Positions 17,105 through 26,342 are shown, counted from the first letter of the stretch. The stretch: DNA of 60,589 nt from AG41 sp036522815 (GCA_036522815.1 DATDFC010000054.1:1-60589), one strand, 5' to 3'. Made by a program: numbers and translations. The notes: generated by a model not told the origin, from the sequence alone.

Positions 17105-18736
17105 GACTCGACCGCTCAGAGCCAAACCGGCGGCCACGACCGTCACGGCTCCGATCACGTTGTGCCACAGCCACGAGACCGACGGCGCCCCGAAGTTCAC
17201 GGCACCCACGGCGGCCATCCCGGCGATCAGCCCGAAGAACGCTCCGGTCGCTCGCGCCCGTGGGATCATGGCGAGCAGAAAGACCCCGAGGATGGAGCCG
17301 TAGAAAAGCGACCCGAAGCGATTCACGACGACGATGAGGGAGCCGAGCGTCGCGGCGAAGGTGGCCACGCCGCAAGCGAACAGGCCCCAGAATCCGGTCG
17401 CGGCTTTCGACACCAGGAGGTAATGCGCATCGGGTGCCTCGGGCCGAATCCAACGTCGGTAGAAGTCGATCACGGTGACCGTGGCCAGCGAATTCAGCTC
17501 TCCGGCGACGGCCGACATCGCGGCCGCCAATACCGCGGCGACGAAGATCCCCGCGAGGCCGAGCGGCAGGTAATGCACCACGAACCACGGCATGATGAAG
17601 TTCACGTCGCGCGCGGTCGTTCCGGTCACGCGGCGGGCCAACCCCAGTGCCTCTTGTCGCGCCGCGCTCACGTCCGCCTCGCGGGCCCGGAACGCGTCCA
17701 ACGAGGCGGCCGACGGGGCGGCCCGCGCCGCGGTGGCGCGTGCCTGGAGCGCGCTGCGGTAGCGCTCCTCGAGGGCTTCGTACCTCGCGGGCTCCACCGC
17801 GCGAACGGCTTGCTCCGCGGCGGGGTTGAACAGCAGCGGTGGTGTCTGGAATACGAAGAAGACGAACACCAGGACGCCGGTGAGCAGCACCAGCGCCTGG
17901 AGCGGGATCTTCCAGTAGGCGCTCATCAAGAGCGAGCTCCGCGCCTGGCCTACCGACTTGGCGGTGATGTAGCGCTGCACCTGGCTCTGGTCGGTCCCGA
18001 AATACGACAACATGAGGAACGTGCCGCCGATCAGGCCGGACCAGAAGGTGAAGTCGTTGGTCACGTCGAAAGAGAAATCGAAGGCGCGCAGCCGGCCCGC
18101 CGCGCCCGCCAGGGCCAGCGCGTGGCCGGGCGCGACCGGAAGCTGCACCAGCAGGCTCACCATCACCGCGATCAGCGCGCAGACGATGAGCGCTATCTGC
18201 TTGACGTCCACCCAGGTCACGGCCTGCACGCCGCCGATCATGGTGTAGATCACCGTCGGAAGTCCTATCAGGGCCACCGACCACAACAGACTCCATCCAA
18301 AGATGGCGGAGAACACCACGGCCGGCGCGGCGATGATGGTGCCGCACGACATCCCGCGCGCGACCAGAAAGAGGAAGCTGGTCAGGGAGCGCGTGCGCGC
18401 GTCGAACCGCCGCTCCAGGTACTCGTACGCGGTGAACACTCTGGCCCCATGGAGGAACGGGACCAGCGTCACTCCCAGGATGACCATGGCCAGCGGCAAG
18501 CCGAAGTAGAACTGGATGAAGCGCAGGCCGTCGGTCGCCCCTTGGCCCGTGGTGCCGATGAGCGTGATGGCGGAGAGCTGCGTCGCCATGACGGAGAGTC
18601 CCACCGCCCACCACGGGAGGCTCCGGTAGGCCAGGAAGTAGCCCTCGATCTCCCGCGTGCCCTTGGCGCGGCGCACGCCGTCCCCCACGACGTATACCAG
18701 GTAGACGGCGATGATGGCCCAGTCTAGCGCGCGCAC
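17066..18736 (-). CDS. Sodium/solute symporter (SSF family)
   Basis: A 556-aa polytopic inner-membrane protein of the SSS/SSF family, which couples Na+ entry to uptake of sugars, amino acids, sialic acid or similar solutes. Signs are the N-terminal AIIAVYLVYVVGDGVRR, the YRSLPWWAVGLSVMATQLSAITLIGTTG helix, FGTDQSQVQRYITAKS (the family signature region) and about thirteen hydrophobic segments. A charged helical insertion (about residues 310-370: EALEERYRSALQARATAARA) is unusual and probably cytoplasmic. The C-terminus NAERGTRNAEQQ is encoded by the repeat hairpin, so the end of the protein has been reshaped by repeat DNA. It follows a 41-aa membrane gene by ten bases. Substrate unknown. Confidence 0.92.
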   Translation of the reverse strand: MRALDWAIIAVYLVYVVGDGVRRAKGTREIEGYFLAYRSLPWWAVGLSVMATQLSAITLIGTTGQGATDGLRFIQFYFGLPLAMVILGVTLVPFLHGARVFTAYEYLERRFDARTRSLTSFLFLVARGMSCGTIIAAPAVVFSAIFGWSLLWSVALIGLPTVIYTMIGGVQAVTWVDVKQIALIVCALIAVMVSLLVQLPVAPGHALALAGAAGRLRAFDFSFDVTNDFTFWSGLIGGTFLMLSYFGTDQSQVQRYITAKSVGQARSSLLMSAYWKIPLQALVLLTGVLVFVFFVFQTPPLLFNPAAEQAVRAVEPARYEALEERYRSALQARATAARAAPSAASLDAFRAREADVSAARQEALGLARRVTGTTARDVNFIMPWFVVHYLPLGLAGIFVAAVLAAAMSAVAGELNSLATVTVIDFYRRWIRPEAPDAHYLLVSKAATGFWGLFACGVATFAATLGSLIVVVNRFGSLFYGSILGVFLLAMIPRARATGAFFGLIAGMAAVGAVNFGAPSVSWLWHNVIGAVTVVAAGLALSGRVNAERGTRNAEQQ

Positions 18737-18746
18737 GACCGGGGGA

Positions 18747-18872
18747 TCATCGGGTGTAGCGGATTTGGAGCAGCCAGAGGAGCAGCAACGTCGCCACCTG
18801 CACCGCCATCACGCGCAGCAGCGTGCGGCGGAACAGCCGCGAATCATGGTCCGGTGGCGGGGTGTCGGACAT
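18747..18872 (-). CDS. 41-aa single-pass membrane protein, likely symporter partner
   Basis: A small gene starting at ATG 18872 and ending ten bases before the symporter start. The protein has a polar N-terminus (MSDTPPPDHDSRLFRRTLLR) and one hydrophobic helix (VMAVQVATLLLLWLLQIRYTR). Small single-helix or two-helix partners accompany several SSF transporters, for example the DUF4212 partners of acetate-type carriers; this one is shorter than those and not clearly homologous. Co-transcription is very likely from the spacing. Whether it is a subunit is inference. Confidence 0.6.
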   Translation of the reverse strand: MSDTPPPDHDSRLFRRTLLRVMAVQVATLLLLWLLQIRYTR

Positions 18873-19044
18873 GTGAAGTGGCAAGAAGATTAGAACAGGA
18901 CTCCCGGGGAGACCAGGCCATGAATCGTCAGGAAGCTTAAAGATCCGGTGCACGGAGATTGACGCGAAGCGAGGGTGGGGCTTTCGTTCGCACCGACCGG
19001 GCACACGTTCACATCTTTGATCTGGCGACGGAGCGCGCGAGACG

Positions 19045-20247
19045 ATGAAGCGAATGTCGGTCCTCATGGCCGTCGCCTTCGTGGACATGATCGGGCTCAT
19101 GATGGTGATCCCGCTGCTGCCGCTGTACGCCAAGCGGCTCGACGCCAGCGCGTCCCTCATCGGCGTGCTGTCCGCTTCCTTCCCCGTGGCGCAGCTCGCG
19201 TCGTCCCCCGTGTGGGGCCGCGTGTCGGACCGGTACGGACGCCGGCCGGCGCTGCTGGTCGGGCTGAGCGCCTCGGCGATCGCGTACGTTATTTTCGGCT
19301 TCGCCGGGTCGCTGTGGCAATTGTTCGTGTCCCGGTTCGTGCAGGGGCTCGGCGGCGGGACGACGGGCGTGGCACAGGCGTATGTCGCGGATACCATGCC
19401 TCCCCACGAGCGGGCCAAAGCCCTGGGCTGGCTCTCGGCCGCGACCAGCGCCGGCGTGATCGTCGGCCCCGCGGTGGGCTCGTTCGCCGCCCGGGGCGGT
19501 GAGACCGCTCCCGGACTGGTGGCGGCGGCCCTCTGCGTCATCAACGTGTTGTTCGCCTGGCGGTGGCTACCCGAGTCGCGCTTCCGCGACCCGGGCGCGC
19601 GCACCGCGAGCGGGACGTTCGTGCCGCCGCCGGAGCCGCGGCCGGTGTTGCACGCCCTCTGGGAGGTCGTGCGCCATCCCCAGCGACCCGTGGCGTACGT
19701 CATTTGGATCTACGTGATCGCGATGCTCGCTTACAACTCGACGCCGCCCGTCTTCTCCCTGTACCTCGCGTGGCGCTTCGGCATCACCGAGCAGAACATC
19801 GGATGGTTCTTCGTGATCTTCGGCGCCGTCGGCGTGGTCATGCGGGCGTTCGTGGTCGGGCCCATCAACGATCGCCTCGGCGAGGTGCGTACGATGTGGC
19901 TCGGCGCGGTATTGTATGGTCTGGGCTACGGCCTGCTGCCGTTCGCGCGTTCGGTGCCGATGTTCCTCGTGTTCCAAGTGCTCCTGCCGCTCGGCACGGC
20001 GCTGTTCTTCCCCGCCAACTCGGCGCTCGTCAGTCACCGCGCCGAGCGACACGAGTTCGGGCTGATGCTCGGAGTGCAGCAGGCGCTGCGGGGGGTCGCC
20101 AGCGTAATCGGGCCCATCTGGGCGGGGCTCGCGTATGACAGGCTCGGCCCGCGCGTGCCGTTTTTCGCGTGCTCCGTGATCATCGCCTGCGCGTTGCTCC
20201 TGGCGACCCGGGTGTCCCGCACCGAGCCGGTCCCCGCGGCGGCGTAG
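19045..20247 (+). CDS. MFS transporter (drug:H+ antiporter type, TetA-like)
   Basis: A 400-aa inner-membrane protein with twelve hydrophobic segments and the MFS motif A GRVSDRYGRRPALLVGL between helices 2 and 3. Antiporter-type Gly/Pro-rich stretches occur in helix 5 (AATSAGVIVGPAVGSF). These mark the 12-helix efflux branch that includes TetA and multidrug pumps. It diverges from the symporter pair and stands 27 bases before the phosphatase gene. Substrate unknown; antibiotic efflux should not be assumed. Confidence 0.9.
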   Translation: MKRMSVLMAVAFVDMIGLMMVIPLLPLYAKRLDASASLIGVLSASFPVAQLASSPVWGRVSDRYGRRPALLVGLSASAIAYVIFGFAGSLWQLFVSRFVQGLGGGTTGVAQAYVADTMPPHERAKALGWLSAATSAGVIVGPAVGSFAARGGETAPGLVAAALCVINVLFAWRWLPESRFRDPGARTASGTFVPPPEPRPVLHALWEVVRHPQRPVAYVIWIYVIAMLAYNSTPPVFSLYLAWRFGITEQNIGWFFVIFGAVGVVMRAFVVGPINDRLGEVRTMWLGAVLYGLGYGLLPFARSVPMFLVFQVLLPLGTALFFPANSALVSHRAERHEFGLMLGVQQALRGVASVIGPIWAGLAYDRLGPRVPFFACSVIIACALLLATRVSRTEPVPAAA

Positions 20248-20274
20248 GGTTCCCGACCCCCTTATTTTCTTGCC

Positions 20275-21819
20275 ATGATTCCCCTCCTCTTCGCCCTCGT
20301 CGCGGGGCCGTCCCGCCCCGCTTCCAAGCCCCGGCTGGTGGTGGTCATCACGGTCGACCAGCTGCGCCCCGACTACCTCGACCGCTATCGCCCGCAGCTG
20401 CGCAGCGGTCTGGCGATGCTCCTGAAGCAGGGCGCGGTGTTCACCGAGGCGTACCACGACCACGCGATCACCGAGACGGCCCCCGGCCACGCCACGATCC
20501 TGTCGGGGCGCTGGCCCGCGCATACCGGGATCATCCGCAACTCGGTGGGGGTGCAGGACTCGGCCACGCCGCTCATCGGCGTCACCGGGATCGGAGCGTC
20601 TCCGGCGCGGTTCCGGGGGACGGAGCTGTTCGACTGGCTCCGGGCGGCCGAGCCGACGGCGCGGGCGCTGTCGGTGTCGGGGAAGGACCGCGGGGCCATC
20701 CTGCCGATCGGCCGCGCGAAAGAGCAGGTGTATTGGTACGTCGCCGGCGTGTTCACCACCAGCCGCTATTACGCCGACTCGCTGCCGCTGTGGGTGCGGG
20801 CGTTCAACGGTGAGCGGGTCCCGCGACGCGCGGCGGGGACGCAGTGGACGCTGCTCCTCCCGGAGCGGGACTACCCGGAGCCCGACAGCGTTCCCTACGA
20901 GAACCAGGGGCTGGATTTCGTGTTTCCGCACCGGCTCCCGAGCGACAGCGGGCAGGCGGCCCTCGCCTTCCTCGCGACCCCGACGATGGACTCGCTCACG
21001 CTCGCGTTCGCCCTCGAAGGGACGCGCGCGCTGCGGCTCGGGGTGCGCGGGACCACCGACCTGCTCGCGGTGAGTCTGTCCACCACGGACTACATCGGGC
21101 ACGCCTACGGACCCGACTCGCGCGAGATCCACGACCAGGTGCTGCGCCTGGATCGCTATCTGGGCCGCTTCTTCGAGCAGTTGTTCGTGCGCTACGGCGG
21201 CAGCAACGTTCTGATCGTGCTGACCGCCGACCACGGTGTGACGCCGTTCACGGAGCGATCGCGCGCGCTGGGGCGGAGCGGAGCGGTGCGCGTGACGCCC
21301 GACAGCGTGATCCAGAGCGTCAACGCGGCGCTCGACGCGCGCGCCGGCGGGGCCGACTGGCTCGTCTTCGAGAGTGGTATGCTCATCGTGCCGGGCCGCG
21401 GCCGGCTCGCGGCACAGGGCGTCAACGTCGACAGCGTCGTCGCCGACGTGGCCACCCGGCTGCGCCGGCTCGCGGGCGTGGCGCGCGTGGACCGGCCCGC
21501 TGATCTGGCGGCCGACAGTGCCGATCCCACGGTGCGCCGCTGGCGCCACCAGGTACCGCCCGACGCCGGCGTGGAGCTGGTCGTGACGCTCAAGCCGTAC
21601 TCCATCTGGGGCATCGCGAACCTTCCCATCGCGATGCACGGTCAGCCCTCGGATCTGGACGCGCACGTGCCACTGATCTTCTGGGGTGCAGGTGTCCGTC
21701 GCGGCGTGTACGAGACACGGGTCCGCACGGTGGACATCGCGCCGACGCTGGCGCGGCTGCTCGACCTCACCCCCGCCGAGCCGCTCGACGGTCGGCCCCT
21801 CACGGACGTGCTCCCATGA
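20275..21819 (+). CDS. Alkaline phosphatase superfamily protein (PafA/NPP-like)
   Basis: A 514-aa protein whose N-terminus (MIPLLFALVAGPSRPAS) resembles a short signal peptide. The metal-binding start LVVVITVDQLRPDYLDRYRP, the nucleophile region ETAPGHATILSGRWPAHTG (Thr candidate), DYIGHAYGPDS and LTADHGVTPF give the two-metal alkaline phosphatase site of the PafA/nucleotide pyrophosphatase branch. It is probably a periplasmic phosphomonoesterase or phosphodiesterase. TATTTT at 20263-20268 precedes ATG by six bases with no Shine-Dalgarno sequence, so it may be leaderless. It overlaps the next gene by four bases. Confidence 0.92.
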   Translation: MIPLLFALVAGPSRPASKPRLVVVITVDQLRPDYLDRYRPQLRSGLAMLLKQGAVFTEAYHDHAITETAPGHATILSGRWPAHTGIIRNSVGVQDSATPLIGVTGIGASPARFRGTELFDWLRAAEPTARALSVSGKDRGAILPIGRAKEQVYWYVAGVFTTSRYYADSLPLWVRAFNGERVPRRAAGTQWTLLLPERDYPEPDSVPYENQGLDFVFPHRLPSDSGQAALAFLATPTMDSLTLAFALEGTRALRLGVRGTTDLLAVSLSTTDYIGHAYGPDSREIHDQVLRLDRYLGRFFEQLFVRYGGSNVLIVLTADHGVTPFTERSRALGRSGAVRVTPDSVIQSVNAALDARAGGADWLVFESGMLIVPGRGRLAAQGVNVDSVVADVATRLRRLAGVARVDRPADLAADSADPTVRRWRHQVPPDAGVELVVTLKPYSIWGIANLPIAMHGQPSDLDAHVPLIFWGAGVRRGVYETRVRTVDIAPTLARLLDLTPAEPLDGRPLTDVLP

Positions 21820-22184
21820 GCCAGAAGCTCACGGCCGATCAGGTCCGTCAAGTGGAGGAGATCGAGGGCTTCCTGCGGATGACCGATCGGCTCAAGCATC
21901 TCGTCACCGAGCTCGAGGCCAACCGCGCCGGACAGACCCGCACCATTCAGCAGCTGTGCGAGAAGATCGCCATCGAGGCCTCGCAGCTGCGGCAGCGGGC
22001 CCTGACCGGCAGCGTCGGCACGATCGCGGACGTGGCGGGCGGGATGTCGGTGATGGCGGGGCGGGGGGGAGGGGTCCTCATGAAGATTCGGGCGCTCGGG
22101 GACGCGGTGAACAACCTGCAGATCCAGCTCGACGCGGCGCTGAAGCACGCGATGACGCCACCGGAGCCCAAGAAGCCCGCCTGA
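21816..22184 (+). CDS. Coiled-coil hypothetical protein
   Basis: A 122-aa protein without signal peptide, predicted mostly helical. Residues 8-60 show heptad-like spacing (VRQVEEIEGFLRMTDRLKHLVTELEANR), a Gly-rich hinge lies at about residues 75-88, and a second helix follows. I do not recognise the family. The gene overlaps the phosphatase by four bases and ends three bases before the ABC ATPase start, so it sits in the middle of a four-gene operon and may be a small adaptor. Nothing supports a specific role. Confidence 0.6.
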   Translation: MSQKLTADQVRQVEEIEGFLRMTDRLKHLVTELEANRAGQTRTIQQLCEKIAIEASQLRQRALTGSVGTIADVAGGMSVMAGRGGGVLMKIRALGDAVNNLQIQLDAALKHAMTPPEPKKPA

Positions 22185-22186
22185 GC

Positions 22187-23116
22187 GTGTCGGCCATTCG
22201 CTGCACCGGCCTGGTCAAGCGCTATGACGACGTGCTGGCCGTCGCCGGACTCGATCTCGCGGTGACTGCGGGAGAGTGCTTCGGCCTGCTCGGGCCGAAC
22301 GGCGCCGGCAAGACCACGACCGTCGAAATCCTGGAGGGGCTCACGCCTCCCGATGCGGGAGACGTGGAGATCCTCGGGCTGCACTGGACCGGCGGCGTCG
22401 AGACGCGCGCCCTGCGCGAGCGTCTCGGCATCCAGCTCCAGGACACCCAGCTTGCCGACAAGTTGACGGTCGAGGAAACGGTGCGCCTGTTCCGCAGCTT
22501 CTACCGGTCGTCGCACACGGTCGACGAGGTGCTGGCCCTGGTGGAGCTCGAGGAGAAGCGCGCGGCCTGGGTGGGCAAGCTCTCCGGCGGGCAGAAGCAG
22601 CGCCTCGCCGTGGCGTGCGCCCTCGTCTCGCGGCCGGAGCTGCTGTTCCTCGACGAGCCGACGACGGGGCTCGACCCGCAGTCGCGGCGCCAGTTGTGGG
22701 ACGTGATCGGCCGGTTCCGGGCGGGGGGCGGCACGATTCTTCTGACGACGCACTACATGGAAGAAGCGGAGCGGCTGTGCGACCGGGTCGCCATCATGGA
22801 CCACGGCAAGATCATCGCGCTCGACACGCCGCGCGCGCTCATCGCCTCGCTCGGCGCCGAGCACGTCGTCGAATTCGCGTTGGCGGACGGCGCCGCGCCC
22901 ACCGTGGACGAGCTGGCCGCGCTGCCCGGGGTGCGCGCCGTGCGTCCGGCGCCGGACCGTACCGCGCTCACGGTCGCTGAAGTGCACCGCGCGGTCCCGG
23001 CGCTGCTGGCCCTGTTGGAGCGCCGCGGCACCGCACTCTCGCTGCTCGCCACCCACCACGCGACGCTCGAGGACGTGTTCGTGACGCTCACCGGGAGACA
23101 GTTGCGCGATGCGTGA
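22187..23116 (+). CDS. ABC transporter ATP-binding protein (DrrA/CcmA type)
   Basis: A 309-aa ATPase starting at GTG 22187. Walker A is GPNGAGKTT (around residue 38), the signature is LSGGQKQR, Walker B is LLFLDEPTTGLDPQ and the H-loop lies in LLTTHYMEEAERLCDRV. The C-terminal 80 residues form the DUF4162-like extension of ABC-2 exporters (TLEDVFVTLTGRQLRD). It pairs with the permease, which it overlaps by eight bases. Likely export of a lipid, drug or glycan component; substrate unknown. Confidence 0.93.
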   Translation: MSAIRCTGLVKRYDDVLAVAGLDLAVTAGECFGLLGPNGAGKTTTVEILEGLTPPDAGDVEILGLHWTGGVETRALRERLGIQLQDTQLADKLTVEETVRLFRSFYRSSHTVDEVLALVELEEKRAAWVGKLSGGQKQRLAVACALVSRPELLFLDEPTTGLDPQSRRQLWDVIGRFRAGGGTILLTTHYMEEAERLCDRVAIMDHGKIIALDTPRALIASLGAEHVVEFALADGAAPTVDELAALPGVRAVRPAPDRTALTVAEVHRAVPALLALLERRGTALSLLATHHATLEDVFVTLTGRQLRDA

Positions 23117-24140
23117 CCACGCCCTGGTCCAGCTGACGCTCGCGCGCATGCGCGAATTCTACCGCGAGCCCGAGGCGATCTTCTGGGTGTTCGGGTTCCC
23201 GATCGTGCTGGCGTTCGCGCTGGGGATCGCCTTCCGCAACCGCGGGCCCGGCGAGCTGCGGGTCGCGGTGCTGCGCCAGGGGAGCGATTCGGCGCTGGCC
23301 GCGGCGCTGGGCCACGCTCCCGGCCTGACCGTCACGCTGCTCGACAGCGCCGCGGCGCGGCTCGAGCTCCGGACCGGCCGCGTCGCCCTGCTCGTGATCC
23401 CCGGCGAGCACATCGTGTACCGGTACGACTCGACCCGCACCGAGAGCCGGCTGGCGCGCCTCCAGGTGGACGACGCGGTGCAGCGGGCGCGCGGGCGGGC
23501 CGACGCGGTCCGCGTGGAGGACGAGCGCGTGACGGAGCCGGGCGCACGCTACATCGACTTCCTGATCCCGGGCCTGTTGGGCATGAACCTGATGGGGAGC
23601 GGGCTGTGGGGCGTGGGCTTCTCCGTGGTGCAGGCCCGCACCAAGCGCCTGCTCAAGCGCTACATGGCGACGCCGATGCGGCGCAGCCACTACCTGCTGT
23701 CATTCGTGCTGTCCCGTCTGGTGTTCCTGTTCGTCGAGGTCGCGGCCCTGGTGGGATTCGGGTGGTGGATGTTCGACGTGGGAGTGCGGGGCTCGTTCGG
23801 CGCCGTCGCCTTCATCACCGTGCTCGGCGCCCTGTCGTTCAACGGGCTGGGCATGCTGGTGGCGAGCCGTGCCCGCACCATCGAGGCGGTCTCCGGGCTG
23901 ATGAACCTCGTGATGCTCCCGATGTGGATCCTGTCGGGGACGTTCTTCTCGTATGCCCGCTTCCCGGATACGATGCAGCCGTTCGTGCGAGCCCTGCCGC
24001 TCACCGCCCTGAACGACGCCCTGCGGGCCGTCATGATCGACGGCAGCCCGCTCACGCGACTGGGCACGCCGCTCGCGATCGTGACGGCGTGGGGCTTGGC
24101 GAGCTTCGTGGTCGCGCTGGGGATCTTTCGGTGGCGCTAG
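23109..24140 (+). CDS. ABC-2 type transporter permease
   Basis: A 343-aa membrane protein with an N-terminal helix (about residues 20-37), a periplasmic loop of about 120 residues, then five helices including FVALGIFRWR at the end, the ABC-2/YhgE-like layout. The short GLLGMNLMGSGLWGVGFSVVQARTKRLLKRYMATPMRR segment is the usual coupling region before helix 3. It forms a transporter with the preceding ATPase, probably as two permeases and two ATPases. Its stop lies two bases from the stop of the convergent cupredoxin gene. Confidence 0.9.
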   Translation: MRDHALVQLTLARMREFYREPEAIFWVFGFPIVLAFALGIAFRNRGPGELRVAVLRQGSDSALAAALGHAPGLTVTLLDSAAARLELRTGRVALLVIPGEHIVYRYDSTRTESRLARLQVDDAVQRARGRADAVRVEDERVTEPGARYIDFLIPGLLGMNLMGSGLWGVGFSVVQARTKRLLKRYMATPMRRSHYLLSFVLSRLVFLFVEVAALVGFGWWMFDVGVRGSFGAVAFITVLGALSFNGLGMLVASRARTIEAVSGLMNLVMLPMWILSGTFFSYARFPDTMQPFVRALPLTALNDALRAVMIDGSPLTRLGTPLAIVTAWGLASFVVALGIFRWR

Positions 24141-24141
24141 G

Positions 24142-24546
24142 TCAGGGGGTAACGACCACGACACCCTTCATCCCCAACGCGCTGTGAAACGCGCAGTGGT
24201 ACGGATATGTCCCCGCGGTCCTGAAGGTGTACTGAAAGCTGCCCCCGGGCGTGCCGTCGCAGGGCGGGTAGGGGCAGGTCTGCGGCGGAGGGCCGGGTGG
24301 ATTGATCGCGTTGCTGTTCCAGATGCCGGTCGTGTCGCTCGTGGACGTGTGGCCCGTCGTGCCATTGTTGTTCCAGCCGACGGCGCTGCCCACGGCGACT
24401 CGCACGGTCTCCGGTGAGAATCGGTAATCGGTCATCGTCACCGAGGCCGCCGGATTTCCCCCCCCGCCTCCCCCGGCGCTCGTGGGGCTCGACCCACCGC
24501 ACGCGGCCGCCAGCACCGTAATAAGCACCTCACATCGCATCCGCAT
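24142..24546 (-). CDS. Cupredoxin (plastocyanin-like) lipoprotein
   Basis: A 134-aa exported protein with a lipobox LAAAC at C16, then a Ser/Gly linker and a single blue-copper domain. All four type-1 copper ligands are visible: H66 (TGHTS), C118, H121 and M126 in YPYHCAFHSALGM. Cys91 and Cys96 in CPYPPC could form a disulfide in a loop not present in plain plastocyanin. It probably carries electrons in the periplasm. An 8-bp inverted repeat and a TTGACA hexamer lie upstream. Confidence 0.9.
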   Translation of the reverse strand: MRMRCEVLITVLAAACGGSSPTSAGGGGGGNPAASVTMTDYRFSPETVRVAVGSAVGWNNNGTTGHTSTSDTTGIWNSNAINPPGPPPQTCPYPPCDGTPGGSFQYTFRTAGTYPYHCAFHSALGMKGVVVVTP

Positions 24547-24548
24547 GG

Positions 24549-24627
24549 CGTCTCCCTTGGTGGTCCGACGCTATTGTGTGGGAGACGTCCCCGCCTGGCA
24601 ATTCGGATTTTGTCCGGCTCGTGTCAA
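24549..24627 (-). promoter_or_regulatory. Promoter region and inverted repeat upstream of the cupredoxin gene
   Basis: A -35-like TTGACA (plus-strand 24622-24627) lies about 75 bases upstream of the start; the -10 is weak. CGTCTCCC (24549-24556) and GGGAGACG (24580-24587) form an 8-bp inverted repeat in the leader, either an operator or a hairpin. Confidence 0.35.
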
Positions 24628-24635
24628 CGCGCGGC

Positions 24636-26342
24636 TCACTCGCCGCGCAGCACGGCCCTGAGGCGGCGCAGCAATCCGCGTGACCGCCGCACGGCCTCCC
24701 GAAAGGCGGTCGCCGTCTGGAACCGGGCCCGCGGGTCGCTCGCCAGCGCCCGGCGCAACACCTCTTCCAGCTCGCGCGGCACGTCACGCCGGGCATCCGC
24801 GAGGGGCGGGAGATCGTCGGTCGTCTGGCGCGCCAGGATGGCCTCGGGGGTGCGTCCGTCGAACGGGGGACGACCGACGAGCGCAAAGTAGGCGGCGGCG
24901 GCGAGCGAGTACAGGTCGGCACGCTGGTCGACGCGCTCGCCCAGCAGCTGCTCCGGCGCCGCGAACTGGGGCGTGCCGCTGCGCGAGGTGGCGCCGCCGA
25001 ACCGCCCATCGCCCCGCAGGGCCAGGGCCAGACCGAAATCGGTGATGCGCAGGCGGCCGTCCGGCTCGATCAGCATGTTCTCCGGTTTCAGGTCCCGGTG
25101 CACCAACCCGAGGGCGTGCGCGTGCTCCAGCGCCGAGAGCCCCTGGTCGAGCACGCGCACCGTCTGATCCACCGAGAGCGGTCCTTGCGTCTGGACCAGC
25201 TGGGCGAGATTGGTGCCGGGCACGAGCTCCATCGTGTACCACTCCAGTCCGGCCCGGCCCATGATGTCGTAAATGCTGACGATGCTGGGGTGGCGCAGCC
25301 GCGCGGCGAGCTGCGCTTCGCGACGGAACCGCTCCGTCACCGCGGCATCGGCCGTGAGCGACGGGTGCAGGACCTTGATCGCTACGTCGCGCTCGAGCGC
25401 GAGATCGCGCGCCCGGTACACCCTCCCGAAGCCGCCCGTGCCGATCTCCTCGAGCAGCTCGTAGTCGTCGCCCAGGGCGCGTCGCAGCCGCCGCTCGAAG
25501 CCCGCCTCCGCCAGGGGCGGCGTCGCCGCCGGCCCCTGGAACACACCGGCGTCGCTCACGAAGTCCTCGAGCATCTCGGTCGCCGTGTAGTAGCGGCTCG
25601 CCGGCGCGGCCTGGAGCGCGCGCAACAGGACGCGCTCCAGCGCCGCCGGCACAGCGGGCCGGAGCTGCCGCGGCGGCACGACCCGCGCCGGGTCCGCGTC
25701 CGGTTCGTGACCGGTGAGCACGTAGTAGACCAGGGCCGCGACGGCGTACACGTCGCTCGCCGGCTCCCCCGGGCCGCCGGCGCGCACCTCGGGCGCGACG
25801 AAGGCGCCCCCCGCCCCACGCTCCTCGGGCGGGACATTGGGCAGACACCAGTTGGCGTAGCGCAGGTCGGTGATCACGGCCCGGCCCGAGAGCTCGAGCA
25901 TGAGCGTCAGTGGCACGATGCGGCGCAGGATCACACCGCGGGCGTGCGCGTGCTCGGCGGCGCTGAGCAGGTCGCGCACCAGGGTATGCGCCGTCGGGAT
26001 CGGTCTCGGGCCCCGGCGCAGCGCATCGGCGAGGCTTTCCCCTTCCACCCAGTTCGTCGTCCGGTAGGCGAAGCTCCCCGCAGTCGCGGCCGCGTACACG
26101 TGGCGAATCGTGGGGTGGTCGAGCGCCGCGAGGGTCTCCGTCTCGCGCAGAAACCAGGCGCGCCCGGGCGCGTCGGGCGCGAGGTGCGCGTGCAGCGCGA
26201 CGTGCCGCTTGAGCACGCGATCCCAGGCGTGGTACACCACGCGCTCCGCCGTCGCGGCGACCAGCCGGTCGAGGCGGAACGCCGGCTCGAGCACGCGGAC
26301 GACACCATCGAGCAGCTCGGTGGGAGGCAGGGCGGAGGTCAT
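24636..26342 (-). CDS. Tandem pseudokinase-Ser/Thr kinase
   Basis: A 568-aa cytosolic protein with two kinase-like domains in a row and no membrane helix. The C-terminal domain (about 294-555) is a normal Hanks kinase: GTGGFG loop 301-306, AIK lysine K323, HRDLKPEN with D417 and ITDFG with D435. The N-terminal domain (about 25-265) follows the same fold but lacks the essentials: ILRRIVPL replaces HRDLKPEN, ITDLRYANW replaces DFG, VALH replaces VAIK, and no Gly loop is seen. It probably regulates the second domain, as in JAK kinases. ATG 26342 is used; a TTG 12 bases upstream is possible. The gene diverges from a lipoprotein/FHA-protease operon across a shared operator. Confidence 0.92.
   Translation of the reverse strand: MTSALPPTELLDGVVRVLEPAFRLDRLVAATAERVVYHAWDRVLKRHVALHAHLAPDAPGRAWFLRETETLAALDHPTIRHVYAAATAGSFAYRTTNWVEGESLADALRRGPRPIPTAHTLVRDLLSAAEHAHARGVILRRIVPLTLMLELSGRAVITDLRYANWCLPNVPPEERGAGGAFVAPEVRAGGPGEPASDVYAVAALVYYVLTGHEPDADPARVVPPRQLRPAVPAALERVLLRALQAAPASRYYTATEMLEDFVSDAGVFQGPAATPPLAEAGFERRLRRALGDDYELLEEIGTGGFGRVYRARDLALERDVAIKVLHPSLTADAAVTERFRREAQLAARLRHPSIVSIYDIMGRAGLEWYTMELVPGTNLAQLVQTQGPLSVDQTVRVLDQGLSALEHAHALGLVHRDLKPENMLIEPDGRLRITDFGLALALRGDGRFGGATSRSGTPQFAAPEQLLGERVDQRADLYSLAAAAYFALVGRPPFDGRTPEAILARQTTDDLPPLADARRDVPRELEEVLRRALASDPRARFQTATAFREAVRRSRGLLRRLRAVLRGE

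Noticed and set aside
19567..21666. Minus-strand open frame of 699 codons under the MFS and phosphatase genes
   Set aside because: His/Arg/Gly-rich shadow without motifs; both plus-strand proteins are clear.
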